Origin: Erigeron canadensis
Taxonomy: Eukaryota > Streptophyta > Magnoliopsida > Asterales > Asteraceae
Direction: 5' to 3'
DNA: 64,000 bases
Assembly: GCF_010389155.1 (NCBI RefSeq)
Contig: NC_057762.1
Span: 5,195,513-5,259,512, forward strand
Part shown: piece by piece, positions 47,151-58,167 of the stretch
How the letters are laid out: each line of letters begins with the position of its first letter
Numbering within the stretch: position 1 is the stretch's first letter
The notes under the pieces: generated by a model
Databases searched by the model: none
The model's input: the letters and a program-made list of their open reading frames with translations, nothing else
Told to the model about the DNA's origin: nothing
Program-made: the position numbers and the translations under genes

Positions 47151-49658
47151 ATGGCTTCTTCTTCATCATTCAAACCCATTGTAGTTCAGTTAGTATGGGA
47201 TGATCAAGTATCATTCATAAATGGAATCTTTCAAAATACAGATCCATCGAAAAGAAGAAGTTTTCCCATTTTCCACATGATGACTTATTCACAAATCTGT
47301 GATATAATTTACAGTTGTTTTGGTGTTTCAAAACAAAAATTCAAACTGCAATTATATTTGTGGTATGAATTTAAGGGTGTTCCTTTTAGGAACTTAATTA
47401 CGGATGATAATACTTTGGCAATGATTTATCATCTCGGTGAAGCGCAATTTGAAGTGAAGTTCGAGCCTACTTTTACAAACCAGTTGTTAAGCTTGACTCA
47501 AAGCCAATGTTATTTCCAAGGAAGTAACGAACCAGAAGATAACGAAGATGATGCAGACAATGACGATGATGAAGACAATGATGATGATGAAGACAATGAC
47601 GATGAAGACGATGAACATGTTCAAGATCATGAAATTGACCCAATGGTTGGTGGATCAAGCGACGAGGCACCTTATACAAGTGATGATACCATCGACGCAT
47701 ATAGCGTTGATGGGGATGTATCTGGAGATGAAGTAGAAGAAGGGGCTCATGCACAAGGTCCTTTGGAGCATGAAGAACTTGTTAATCTTGAAGATGATAA
47801 TGAAGATCGTCTAATGCCATTCAATGAAGTTCAAGAAGATGTGAAATTTTGGTCGCCGGATAGAAATGTGATAGAAAAAGGAATGTTTTTTCAGAGCAAG
47901 GCGGAACTTATACACGCTGTTAGGCTTTGGAACATAAGAGAAAACAGGGAACTTATTGTTATGGATACAAGGCCAGCGTTTTGGAAAACACAGTGCATGA
48001 CCAGGGGGAAGAATTATCGTGGTGTTTTGGACCGGGTCCCGTGTAGGTGGGTTGTAGCTGGATCTAACAGAAACATATTAGGATTGTTTCAGATCACAAA
48101 GTGGGTGGAGAGTCACAATTGTTATGGAGAAGTGATATCTAATAACAATCGTTGTATGACAGCAAGTATGATTACTTATGAAATTTTGTCACAAGTGCGG
48201 GAGGATTTAACTTTAAAAGTTAGACAGATCTAGGCCCAAGTAAAAACAACGTTCAATGTTGATGTGAGCTACGCCAAGGCGTGGAATGCAAGAAGGTTAG
48301 CAATTGAAAGGTTGTATGGAACTTGGCCGAGTAACTTTGATGCACTGCCCAAGTATGTTGCTGAATTACAACGTGCTAACCCAGACACTGTTGTGGAATG
48401 GCTCCATTCTCCAACCAGTTCAAGCCATATACATACATTCAAGTATGTATTTTGGGCATTTGGACCGGCAATTAGGGCATTCCAACGTTGTATTCCGGTG
48501 ATCTTTGTCGATGGCACTCATTTGAAAGGCAGCTACAAAGGTAAGTTGCTAACTGTAGTGACAAAGAACGCCAATGGACAACTATTGCCAGTTACTTATG
48601 GCTTGGTTGATGAAGAGTCTAATGAAAGTTGGGGATGGTTTCTAAATCTCTTTGAAGAGCATGTCGGGTCGCAGAGGCAAGGTGATTTGTGTATCATTTC
48701 AGACCGTCACCAAGGCATTCTTAATGCAGTGAGCCAAATTGATGGGTGGCATCATCGGTATTGTTTGAGGCACATTTGTAGCAACGTCAACTCGCACTTC
48801 AAGAACAGGAGAATAAAGAATCTGGCTTGGGTTATCGGTTCCACCTCCCAATCATCCAAGTATACTTGGGCGATAAACACAATCAAAGGTGAAGATGATG
48901 CTGTTTGGCCGTATTTGAGGAACATTGGTTTGGACAAGTGGACTCTATGGCACGACTCGGCGCTTCGTCGTTGTGGTAACTTAACGACAAACATTGCCGA
49001 GTGCTAAAACAATATCCTTGGTAAGGCTCGAATGCTACCTATTAGAGCTTTAATTGAGAGCACTTTTACTTGGACAAGAGACCATTTTGTCAGCCAATAC
49101 CGGAAGGCAAGTAGCTGGAACCCACCACTAGCTTGCAAAATGTGGCAGGTTTATCAGATGCGTGAACGAGCGTCAACAAGCCATAGAGTGGAAGTGTTTG
49201 ATGAACGAACAGGTAATTACACGGTCAGAACAAACCAAAGAAATGCACAAGGCGAGTACACATATAATGTTGTCATGGGGGAGAATAGGAAAAAATGCTC
49301 TTGTGGAGCTTGGCAGCATCAAAGGTTTCCATGTTCTCATGCCATTGCTGTTTGCGGGTATAGATAAGAGAGAGCTGCTAATCTTCCAAGTAAAAGGTAC
49401 ACAACTAGGACATGGATAAATCAGTATAATGCTGCACTTTCTCCCCTTCGAGAGGTGAATTACTGGGCGTCGGTAGATTGGCATATTCAGGGAGACCCTG
49501 AAAAACTGGTCACGCAAAGGGGTAGGAGACGCACCAGACGGTACCGGAATGAGATGGATGAGAGTTCTACGAGCAGATCTTCAACCTCAAGACAAGAAGC
49601 TAGTTGTGGTATTTGCGGTCAATTGGGCCATAACAGGAAGACATGCCCTGAAATTTGA
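47151..49658 (+). pseudogene. MuDR-type transposase with three in-frame stops
   Basis: One unbroken reading frame of 836 codons is interrupted only by TAG at 48231 and TAA at 49005 and 49365; no frameshift is present. Domains in order: an N-terminal PB1-like region (about 10-110), an Asp/Glu repeat linker (about 125-205), a MuDR N-terminal domain (about 235-330), then the MULE DDE catalytic core. Candidate residues are D454 (VDGTHLKGSY), D518 (ISDRHQGI) and E617 (NIAEC). A SWIM zinc finger (CSCGAWQHQRFPCSH, about 716-730) and a CCHC knuckle (CGICGQLGHNRKTC) at the C-terminus follow. Transposases of this class cut at the element's TIRs. The coding sequence is otherwise complete, so inactivation looks recent. 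A TATATATATAG box lies at about 47018. Confidence 0.95.
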
Positions 49659-49873
49659 ATATGTCATGCCGTGTAATTTCAACCTCAATTAAAATGTTGT
49701 TTTTGTTTGTTTTACCTGAAATTAAAATTTCTCTTTGTATTGATGAATTTGAAATTTAGGTTTGTTTTTTCCTAAATTCCTAATCTGTTTTTAATTGGTT
49801 ATCTGTTTTTATCTGTTTTTCCTGAAATATTACTCCTATTCACGATCATATCAACCTGACAGAAACCTGCAGT

Positions 49874-50022
49874 ATCCGGTTTTTGAAAAACCGGATTCAA
49901 AAAGCAACATTGATTAAGCCTGTTGTCTTCAGGTGATGTGACAAGTCTGTTGACTGGCTACAGTTTGTTGGCTACAGTGGTCGCGTGCATCAATTTCGAA
50001 ACCGGTATTCCAAATCCCGGTT
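49874..50022. repeat. 19-bp palindromes upstream of the small MULE ORF
   Basis: CCGGTTTTTGAAAAACCGG (perfect palindrome arms) lies at 49876-49894 and CCGGTATTCCAAATCCCGG at 50002-50020. They are 220 and 94 bases before the ATG at 50114. Confidence 0.9.
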
Positions 50023-50113
50023 CTAAATATAGTATATATATATATAACTCGGGTGTTCAAGCATTTGTAACATATATATCCGACATCTAAAAACCCATAA
50101 CGATTTGTAAGTT

Positions 50114-50467
50114 ATGGCTTCTTCATCGTCATCTGACCCATCATCACCTCCTACGGTAACATTTCATGCATTGAAAGCGCAATGTAAAGAAGATATAAGC
50201 AACGGGTATGAACTTTACTTGAAAATTAATGACTGTAAGCTGCTTATGGAACAAAGGAAGCTCGAACATAACAAGAAAATAAAAGAAATAAGCAAAAAGG
50301 TCATCGGAATGATTATAAGTGAAGAAATGCATAAGGATTATCTTGAGACGGCATTACCAAGTATCGACGAAATAACATCTGAACTTGAGAAAATGTTAAA
50401 GTTGGTTAACAAAAAAATCGACTTGGCGACAATTTATAAATTGGAAGCTGAAGACGGTTTCAGTTAA
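50114..50467 (+). CDS. Small unknown coiled-coil protein carried by the MULE
   Basis: A 117-aa open frame starts MASSSSS like the neighbouring transposase. Residues 30-110 are helical and charged (KLLMEQRKLEHNKKIKEISK, then SEEMHKDYLETALPSIDE), with a heptad-like pattern and no Cys or Trp. A TATATATATAACTC box lies about 75 bases upstream and two 19-bp palindromes (49876, 50002) precede it, so it looks like a separate transcription unit. It is the only intact ORF in the element. I do not recognise a family; it could be an accessory factor or captured host fragment. Confidence 0.6.
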   Translation: MASSSSSDPSSPPTVTFHALKAQCKEDISNGYELYLKINDCKLLMEQRKLEHNKKIKEISKKVIGMIISEEMHKDYLETALPSIDEITSELEKMLKLVNKKIDLATIYKLEAEDGFS

Positions 50468-50711
50468 AAGGTTTATGTAGTATTTCAAATATGTATTATG
50501 TTTATTTAAGTTTACGTATTCCATTTATCCTTACTTTGATATCTTTATTTTGAATATATTAATTTAATATAACTTGATGTAAGTTTTATATCCATTGGCT
50601 TTTTTTTTTAATAATTCAATTAAACAATATTATTAAAAAAATATATTATTTATAAAATATACAGATAGTTATTAACACAAACCTAACAAAGAATTACAAG
50701 AAAAATATAAT

Positions 50712-52972
50712 TTATCTATGCCCCCTAGTTCCACATCCCGGTGGATTGCCACGTTCTCGATTACTTCTTCTTGGTTCGAACACGTCGTCCTCTTCTTCTC
50801 CTTCATCATTTTCCAGATTTGTAGCTGGCAGTTGAGAAGAACCAATATAAGGAGAGAAGTCTTGCATCGGATAAGGAGAAATGTTTCGAGTCGGTGGACC
50901 AGTTCTGTAGTAAAAATCAGGATTAAAATGATGTGGAGGTAGATCAAACAAATTAGTTGGTCCTGCATTTTGGGTATAATAATTCGGGGTTTGAAAGCTA
51001 CCCATGAAGAAATTACCCGGGAACATTTGATGGGTTGCGAAGTCGAGGCTCCAGCCTGTGGGTTACCCGGTTGGTAACTTTGAAACCCTGAATTGGGTGT
51101 CGGCCTAAACACAGTTTGGGTATTAAAACTGGAAGGACCACCTGCCCAATTAGAAGGACCAGCACTGGAAGGAGCTTGATAACTTTGGGAGGGAGGCATT
51201 TCAAATGGCTGTGGCTCAGGAAACTGCCAATTTTGAGACGAATAATTCATTCGTTTTTCCTGTTGAGTCAACGAAAATGTCTCCCTCGTTATTGTTCTAA
51301 AATCCCCAAACAAGTGACTTATCTGCGGATTTGCTTCTTGTTGTTGACGAGCTCGCTCGTCAACCTGTACCAAACTGTCTTGCTGCGCACATTTAAATAT
51401 TAGTAACAAATAAATATTTAATAATAGTAAGGTTTATTTAACAAAAATACACTTACATAAAACTGTTGGGTAACGCCCCATTGAGGGTACTGGCCTGGAG
51501 GCTGTTGCTGACCGGGCTTACCGACTGTTAAGACGGTACGCTCCAAATACCACTGCATATACCCTGGTACACAGGTGGCCCCTCGGTCTCCCTGGTGGAT
51601 CCGCTGCGCCCGGTTGTTCCACTGGTCGATATAGTCGGCATGTACTTCACAGTAATCGACCCTCGCTTTTCTCATTTTGATGAGGGTCTTATGCTGTGCT
51701 GGGGCCACCAAAGCATCATTACCAAGAATGGCTTGTATCAAGCCGAACTGTCTAGCAACTCTATCTGCTAGATGGAACTCCACTTCCTCCCAACAAATCA
51801 AGGGGCCTATGTATCTCCATATGCTTCGCCCAGTCTTACAACTCGCGGGGAGTATGTTGATGAAGTTGGTATACGGAGTCCATTCGAACTGCATTAATTA
51901 AAAAGTATTCAAAGATATTAACATATTATAACTTAGAGATTAATAAGTAAATATAACTTAAAACGTATTAAAACATATTAATTATTACCTGGTCAGGTGT
52001 TAGCGCATTGAAAAAAGAACGAAACGAAATTATACAGTGTCCCGGTGTATCACGATTTGAGTGGTCTCCACACCACTTGTTTGCTAAACAGCTTCCGTAT
52101 TCATACACCTCTTCTTCTTCTCCGTCATTCGGTTTGAATGGCGTGACTCGTGGGGCAATGCGTGGGGAATCTTTCCCACGCCCAATACTGCAACAACAAC
52201 AAGGGTCCATCAATGCCTTGTCTAGTAGGCCAAGTCCCCTTAGACAAATTCCTATACAAACAACAAAAGGGTTGCTGAACCCCAGCTCCTTGGACCCGCT
52301 GTGCTCAGGTCTCCCAAAAACGACAAATAGTTAAGACTAACATCATAGCTGTTAGAATCAGGAAAAAGCTGCGAACCAATAAGAGCTAGAATAACCCGTC
52401 TAGCCATTTGTTGGCAACGCTCCTCATCATTCGGGTCCCAATGTTCAAAAGTAATTGAACCCGCCAACCGATTAAACTTCATCCGACCTTTGCGCAAGTC
52501 GTCATCTTCCGGGTAAATACCCAGATACTCCTGACACAAATTCTTCCAATACTCAACATTTCGGGTCTCTGTAACCCACTTACCACACACCGGTGGTCCC
52601 TGTATGGGTAAAGGGTAAACCCCATATCACCTGCACATCTTGCAAGGTGACAGTCGCTTCACCGATAGGAAAGTGAAACGTGTTGGTTTCAGGACGCCAT
52701 CGCTCAGCCAACGTGATGATCAGAGAATGATCAAGTTGGCTTGTATATGCCTGGAAGAGTTCGTAAAACCCAGCACTCCTGATATAACGTACAACCTCGT
52801 CGGGCACACCATCTTGCAGTAGTCTGTTAAGCCCTCCATTACCTCTTCTGCAACGTGGCTTTTCTGTGAGGGCACGGTCATGGGAGATGTTGTATGACCG
52901 ATGTTCATCTGCAGCTTGTAGCCACAACAACTCTGGGTTTCTAGGAAAACAACTAACATTGATAAAGGCCAT
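50712..52972 (-). pseudogene. Plant mobile domain (PMD, MAIN/MAIL-like) gene, frameshifted
   Basis: The start MAFINVSCFPRNPELLW leads into PMD blocks: SAGFYELFQAYTSQLDHSLI, TLAERWRPETNTFHFPIGEA, TLQDVQVIWGLP, then GPRSWGSATL, LLQYWAWERFP, FFNALTPDQ, and EVEFHLADRVARQFGLIQ in the second half. Introns are visible at 51988-51889 and 51456-51383. The last exon is Gln/Pro/Asn-rich and ends GCGTRGHR. The frame breaks at a 7-bp direct duplication inside the WGLP motif (GGGTAAA twice, 52606-52619), again near 52255, near 52180 and near 51030. Cellular PMD proteins act in silencing and gene expression, and the domain is known to travel with plant transposons. Here it is a resident of the MULE, on the opposite strand to the transposase. 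Confidence 0.9.
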
Positions 52973-53123
52973 TTTTGTTTATGAAAATACTACTTGGATA
53001 AATTGTTAGTTGATTGTTTATGAAAAATATATATTTTTGGGTGATCATCTATGAGAAAATATGCATGTATATATATAATACATAGTCTGCTACGTTGCAT
53101 GGGCTTTTTTTGTCTGAACTTGA

Positions 53124-53542
53124 AACCGGTTTTGGAATTACCGGATTCATAGTCATTTCGTACTGTTCCTACTGCCATCTTCCTGCACCTCTGAACCAAG
53201 GTCACATCACATCAACCAGGGTATCACCAGGCATCGACACGTGTTAGGGATTGGTTGAATCCGGTATTGGAAAAACCGGACTCAAAGTAGGGTTTGGTTG
53301 AATCCGGTATTGGAAAAACCGGACTCAAAAGTATCACTGCACACTCTGTCTCTGTTTGCCTGCACGTCTGTCTGTCTGATCACTGTGCTCTGTTCCACCA
53401 CTGTCCCACTCTCTCTCTCTTGTCACATCATGCATTGAGTCCGGTATTTGAAATACCGGATTCAAATTCCCCTTTTTGAAACCGGTATTTCAATTACCGG
53501 ATTTGACCGGGAAATTTGAATCCGGTATTTCAAATACCGGTT
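53124..53542. repeat. 19-bp palindromes, PMD promoter and right TIR
   Basis: Copies lie at 53126-53144, 53261-53279, 53304-53322, 53441-53459 (perfect), 53482-53500 and 53522-53540. The first is about 150 bases before the PMD ATG. The pair 53261/53304 lies in a 43-bp tandem duplication. The last three mirror the left TIR set with about 40-base spacing. Confidence 0.9.
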
Positions 53543-53632
53543 TGACTGGTTTTATAAATTTTTTTTTCCAAAACTTGTTTGACAAAACACCCTTGAAATA
53601 CGCCCGTTTCGAAAATTTTTTCTATTCTTAAT

Positions 53633-55139
53633 ATATATTTCATTTAAACAATAAGGTTGAGGTTAAGGCAAGACTACAAGTTTATAACCATTAAAAGTGT
53701 ATATCCACAAGGGACCATTTTTAGAAGTTTCAACCATTCTTAGACCACTAATAAAAGATGAGTGAAAAGAGATAGTAAATAAGTGAATTGGGTAGGTGAA
53801 GAGGGTAGATGAAAGGGTGTAGGTCGGAAAACAATCACTTATGTGAAAGAGATAAATATGGAGTCCATTTGTTATTATTTTATTGTACTATTTGTTTTAT
53901 TTTGATTGGATATATTGTATGGTGAGGTATTAAATTTGAACGTGAATGACTAAGGGGAAAGAAAAAGTGAAAAATATGACAAGGTGACGCCGATGTGACA
54001 GGAAATTAAAGTGCATGTGATAAGGGTGAACGGTTAGAAATAACAATCATACTTGAATATAAGAACTTCTAGATCGTCAAACTCAACATGATTTTCTTCG
54101 TTTCTAACATTTTGAACTTGTTCTATATATACAAACCAAAGGGTAAAAGATATTAGTTTCAATAATAAAATAAAAAACTTGCTAAATCACAATAAAAGAT
54201 CAAGCCTTGGGGGGAGGCCCTAGGGCAAAAAGGGCTAGCTGAATATCCTACATGTGAGCATCCAAGTCGCCTTATAGAATATCCTAGTATCGAAACAACC
54301 TACAGCCTTTTCTGGTTTTGAATTGTAATACAAAAACTTTGATTAAAGTAGAGAAAATTTTGGTAATATTCCTTGATATTAAATCCTGAAACTCAAAAAA
54401 CAAGTATATGGAACCTAATCTTTCCCAGTGATGAAGATTTTATACTATAAATAAAGGGGTGACAAAACTAAAAAAATTTCCATTTATGGTTTGCGTTTAA
54501 TAAATACACACACAAAATTATTGGTCTGTGGGAATATTGAACTTGAGTGCAGCTGGCAGTACTGATACTAGTATATATGAACAAAAAGTTTACATAACAA
54601 ATCTGAGCAAACTACCTTTGAAACGAAGATCTTGTTTACTATCATAATAGTTGTAAATCAAGTGAGTGAAATGAAGGGAAAGGAAAGGAATGTAAGTGAG
54701 TAAAATGAAAAGTAAGCTTAAGGTAAAACCAAAAGAGGATCTCTTAAACGGAGAGTAAATAAAGTTGACGAAATGAAGGTGAATCTTATAAGGGTAGTTA
54801 TAAAAGCCTAAAAGGTGAATGAAATGAATATGAACTTAAAAATGGAAGGTGAAATCATTTGATTAAGTTGATTCGGTGAAATAATTCATTTAAGAAGATG
54901 AAAAAGGTGAGTGAAATGTTTGTGAAATGAAATCTTACAAGGTGGGTGAAATAAAGGATAATATTAAGTGAGTAGGTGATATCAATAGATATTTTGAGTA
55001 GGTTGAGAATCAAATAAAATTTTTTTAAGGATGGTTGAAAAAGATAAATGAAATGAATGTGAACTTTAAGAGATTAGGTGAAGATGAATAGGTAAAATGA
55101 TTTACCAATGCTAAAAAGGAAATATCGAGTTTGTTTGTT
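53633..55139. other. Intergenic, no gene; purine-rich strand at 54650-55110
   Basis: The plus strand at 54650-55110 is unusually rich in GTGA(G/A)TGAAATGAA-like words with few pyrimidine runs. This is a degenerate repeat-like texture without a fixed period. No open frame is meaningful. Confidence 0.5.
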
Positions 55140-55405
55140 TTTTTGTTGTTTATTTTTTATTTTTTTTATGAACGTTCGTGTCATGGGACGGTTAGCCGTT
55201 ACATCCATACATGCAGGTAGTCACTAGCGACCGATCCACGAAGTCAGGGACCACAGGGGAGGAAAAACCCACCAATTTAACCGTTACCGAAGGCACGACG
55301 TTAAATTGGAGGTAAAACCTCGCATGCTCAGACTCGAACCCTGGTCACCCAGAATCCAAGCATCATTGCAGGACTTTGGAATGCCGCTGGGGTTTTAACA
55401 CATTG
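55140..55405 (-). mobile_element. SINE, minus orientation
   Basis: On the minus strand it begins near TATAGCCAATGTGTTAAAAC (A-box-like TAGCCAATGTG), has the B box AGGGTTCGAGTCTGAG, and ends in an A-rich tail seen as TTTTTTTATTTTTTATTTT at 55140-55170. The target duplication is not clear. Confidence 0.7.
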
Positions 55406-55427
55406 GCTATATGTTTTTCTTTTAATA

Positions 55428-56521
55428 GGTTATTTGGAGTTTTTTTCCAAAGTAGTGTAGTGAGTAAATTTATTTACCAAATTAGTATAATTTTAAAAAT
55501 ATTTACTAAATTAGTATAATTTCACAATATTATTCAATATTTGACAAAAACAAGATTTTCTATAAATTTATGGTTGAACACTTGAAGCCACCTGATTGCA
55601 TTACAACTTATATACAAAAGTATAATATATGATAACCAAATATATGTTTTATTGTATATATTACTAAACAAGTATTGCAATAAATTGTATTGGTTTCTCA
55701 TTTCCAATATTTAAAGCGTTCCTATGGAAATTTAGTTATTGCGTAACTTATATCTTCTTTTTTTATTTTTAGAACAGCAAGGGCCGAATCACGGGTATCC
55801 GGACTAGATACTATAGACCTACCCGATCCCCTCCCCCCGCCCGCTCCACCCGGTAAAAGCTCCATGAAAGCTAGGACAAAATCCTGACCGGCAATCACAA
55901 ACCGAGAGTATCAAACCTGTGACCTCTTGGACAAAAGTCCGGGTGTCCAACCACTGAGATAATCAGTGAAGGACTGCATAACTTATATCTGATTGTTTAA
56001 ATAAGTAAATCAGATGACTCATTATCACATTCTCATCTAATGAATATACTTAGCAAACCGGTGGTTCATCTATGTCATCAACAAGTTTATGAGTTTAAGT
56101 CCTCAGTTACTCCAAATATTGTTTCTTGGTATTGTGATTTTAACATGAAACTGAATAGATTTTTATAAGAATACCCAGTTATAATGTTGTAGACACATCA
56201 TCAGTCTAAAATAATCAACGGATTTATAATCGCATGTTAAAATTTTAACAAAATAAAAGCATGATACAAGGTTGTAAAATGTTATGCAGGACCATTTTCA
56301 GAATAAATCAAACATAACAAAATTACATCATATATATCTTGTATACTACTGTAATAATCAAATAGCAAAAATGTTTCAAATCAAACGAATTATAAACAAT
56401 AAAAATGTGTTAGAAATTTTTTTTATAACTATACTAATTTGGTAAATATTTTTAAAACTATACTAATTTGGTAAATAAGTTTATCAACTACACTACTTAA
56501 GAAAAAAAACTCGGTTATTTT
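55428..56521. mobile_element. Non-autonomous Mutator-like TIR element, 1.08 kb
   Basis: Termini of about 95-100 bp are inverted copies. They start GAGTTTTTTT and AGTAGTGTAGT, then carry two TTTACCAAATTAGTATA-type repeats (55437-55530 and 56415-56512). The flanks are GGTTATTTG and GGTTATTTT (55428-55436 and 56513-56521), a 9-bp duplication with one mismatch. No transposase is present. A SINE lies inside. Confidence 0.85.
55741..55991 (-). mobile_element. SINE nested in the TIR element
   Basis: On the minus strand ATTATCTCAGTGGTTGG (A box) and ACAGGTTTGATACTC (B box) lie at the usual spacing, and the tail is A-rich. The flanks GCGTAACTTATATCT (55741) and GCATAACTTATATCT (55977) are a 15-bp target duplication with one mismatch. 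Confidence 0.85.
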
Positions 56522-57063
56522 GTAATAGAGTGGGGTTATAAATGTGATCTAAGAGAGAGAAAGTATAATATGAAAGAGAAAAAGTCTAAGCAAATTAAAT
56601 GAAAAAGTAACCTTTATATTGGTATTTTATGCTTACATAAGTTAAGTCCCAAGGAAGAAAAATAATACAAGCTACTTGTATATTCGAGATCTATATTTCT
56701 AACTACAATGCCAATTTCAAGCTTTACCATTAGAAAAGTTTGTTTTGCCGCCAAGCATATTTGAGTGAAAGTTTTTTGTAAAAGTTCGAGCCTTGCCCTC
56801 TTCCTGAATTTTACCTTATCCAATTTAAAAACCTTCACACACAAAAAAAGAATCTAGTAATAATATTTGGCCACGAACAATTCAAAGATTGATTTCCTTG
56901 CTTGAACTTTCGATTTTTTCATGTGCAGTTTTCTGAAAGTCATGGATCAATAAAATAGTAAGGATGTGTGTATGGAACTATGGATCATATATCTTAAAAG
57001 GAAAAATGGACCGAAATGTAGGTAACAACATATAAAAAAGGGTTAAGTGCGCTGGAATAGAGT
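56522..57063. other. Intergenic, no gene seen
   Basis: AT-rich. The 76-codon minus frame at 56614-56844 has no recognised motif. Confidence 0.5.
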
Positions 57064-57390
57064 TAACTAATCCTGAAAAGTTATTGTGTGCACGAACTCT
57101 AGGTCGGCTTTATTATATTCAGGAAACTTGTTCAAGAGTCTCATAGTAAACAAAAGTTACTAGGTAAGAAGTTAGCCGGTCATCACTATGACGTTGACTG
57201 CTTACGTGGCATGCACACAATAACTTTTTGGGATTAGTTTATGCACACAATAAAAAAATATATATATAAATAAACAAGTTTTATGTAAAGTAATCGATCC
57301 CACATCCGTTTTATATTCACAATAAACATAATTTTAAGTTTCTTGAATACAATAAAGCCGAACTAGAGCTCGTGCACACACTTAGCCCTA
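57064..57390. mobile_element. Foldback element with nested inverted repeats
   Basis: GTTATTGTGTGCACGAACTC...GGCTTTATTATATTCAGGAAAC (57081-57131) is mirrored at about 57335-57385. A shorter pair, GTTAACTAATCCTGAAAAGT (57064 on), is mirrored at about 57208-57240. No coding. Confidence 0.7.
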
Positions 57391-57584
57391 TAAAAAATTA
57401 TAATGTGCACAAGCTATCAAAATTTTATTGTATGCATGAACTTAGTGAACAGTTTCAAATCATGGAACATGAAATACGTGGCATCCCATATGAGCTATCA
57501 TACACAAGTTTTTTATTTGTCGGCGTAGTTAGTTGCATAACTTTAAACATTTTTAACAAGTTTGTGCACACAATAAAGATTCTG

Positions 57585-57847
57585 TGTAACACCCCAATAA
57601 TTTTAAGATAAATAAATTAACCCTTTTTGTAGTTTTGACATTAAAATAATTTTCCAGTATTTTATTTTTGGATATGGGGTTTATTTAGTTGGAACTTTAG
57701 CGGATAGCGGGTAAAATACCCACTATTTTTATTTTGGGTCATGGCATTACAGGAGGGTGCCAGCCTCCCATCTTTTTTCCTTAGTCACATTTCCACTTTG
57801 CTCCCCATCATTTCTTCATGCATTTTTGATAAATGTAGAAAAGTTTG
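57585..57847 (+). mobile_element. Start of a Gypsy-type LTR, interrupted
   Basis: It opens TGTAACACCCCAATAATTTT, typical for plant Gypsy LTRs, and is cut at 57847 by the Copia-type LTR. The remainder would lie beyond the window. Confidence 0.7.
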
Positions 57848-58137
57848 TGTTACGGTGCGGAAGTTAGGTAATCATCAATGGAGGTTAGTGTGTGTTTGTG
57901 TGTGTTCTTGAGAGAGAAGGATGTGTGTGTGTTTTGATTCAATCCTTGAAATGTTAACCTGTTACTGAAAAGTTATTAAAGGTATTCAAAGGTTACAAGT
58001 AATAAAGGATTGAGGGGTATTTATACCACATGGAAAACTTACAAAAGCTCCCCCTCAACCTTATAGATGTTACACAAATGTTTATAAACTAAATTACAAC
58101 TAAGCACTATTTTGAATCTCTAACATTCTCCCCCTTA
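57848..58137 (-). mobile_element. Copia-type 3' LTR with polypurine tract
   Basis: Read on the minus strand, the polypurine tract AAGGGGGAGAA (58136-58126) runs directly into an LTR that starts TGTTAGAGATTC at 58125 and ends CGCACCGTAACA at 57848 (278 bp). It contains a TATAAATACC box. The flanking 5 bases GTTTG (57843-57847) would be one side of the target duplication; the other side is outside the window. Confidence 0.85.
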
Positions 58138-58167
58138 GTGCTTGGTTGTTATCTTGTTCATCCATCA

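Larger units (their letters stand above)
46551..53632. mobile_element. Mutator-like element (MULE), 7.06 kb, with target duplication
   Basis: Inverted termini of about 285 bp (46561-46847 and 53337-53622) match closely, from AAACGGGCGTATTTCAAGGG inward to the CAGACAGACAGACGTGCAGG block. The flanks are TAATCTTAAT (46551-46560) and TATTCTTAAT (53623-53632), a 10-bp target duplication with one mismatch, as expected for MULEs (9-10 bp). Inside are three genes: a MuDR-type transposase (+), a short unknown ORF (+) and a plant-mobile-domain gene (-). 19-bp palindromes recur in the termini and before each gene. All but the short ORF carry disabling changes. Confidence 0.95.

Noticed and set aside
47473..47754. 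His/Leu-rich minus-strand frame
   Set aside because: Mirror of the Asp/Glu repeat in the transposase linker.
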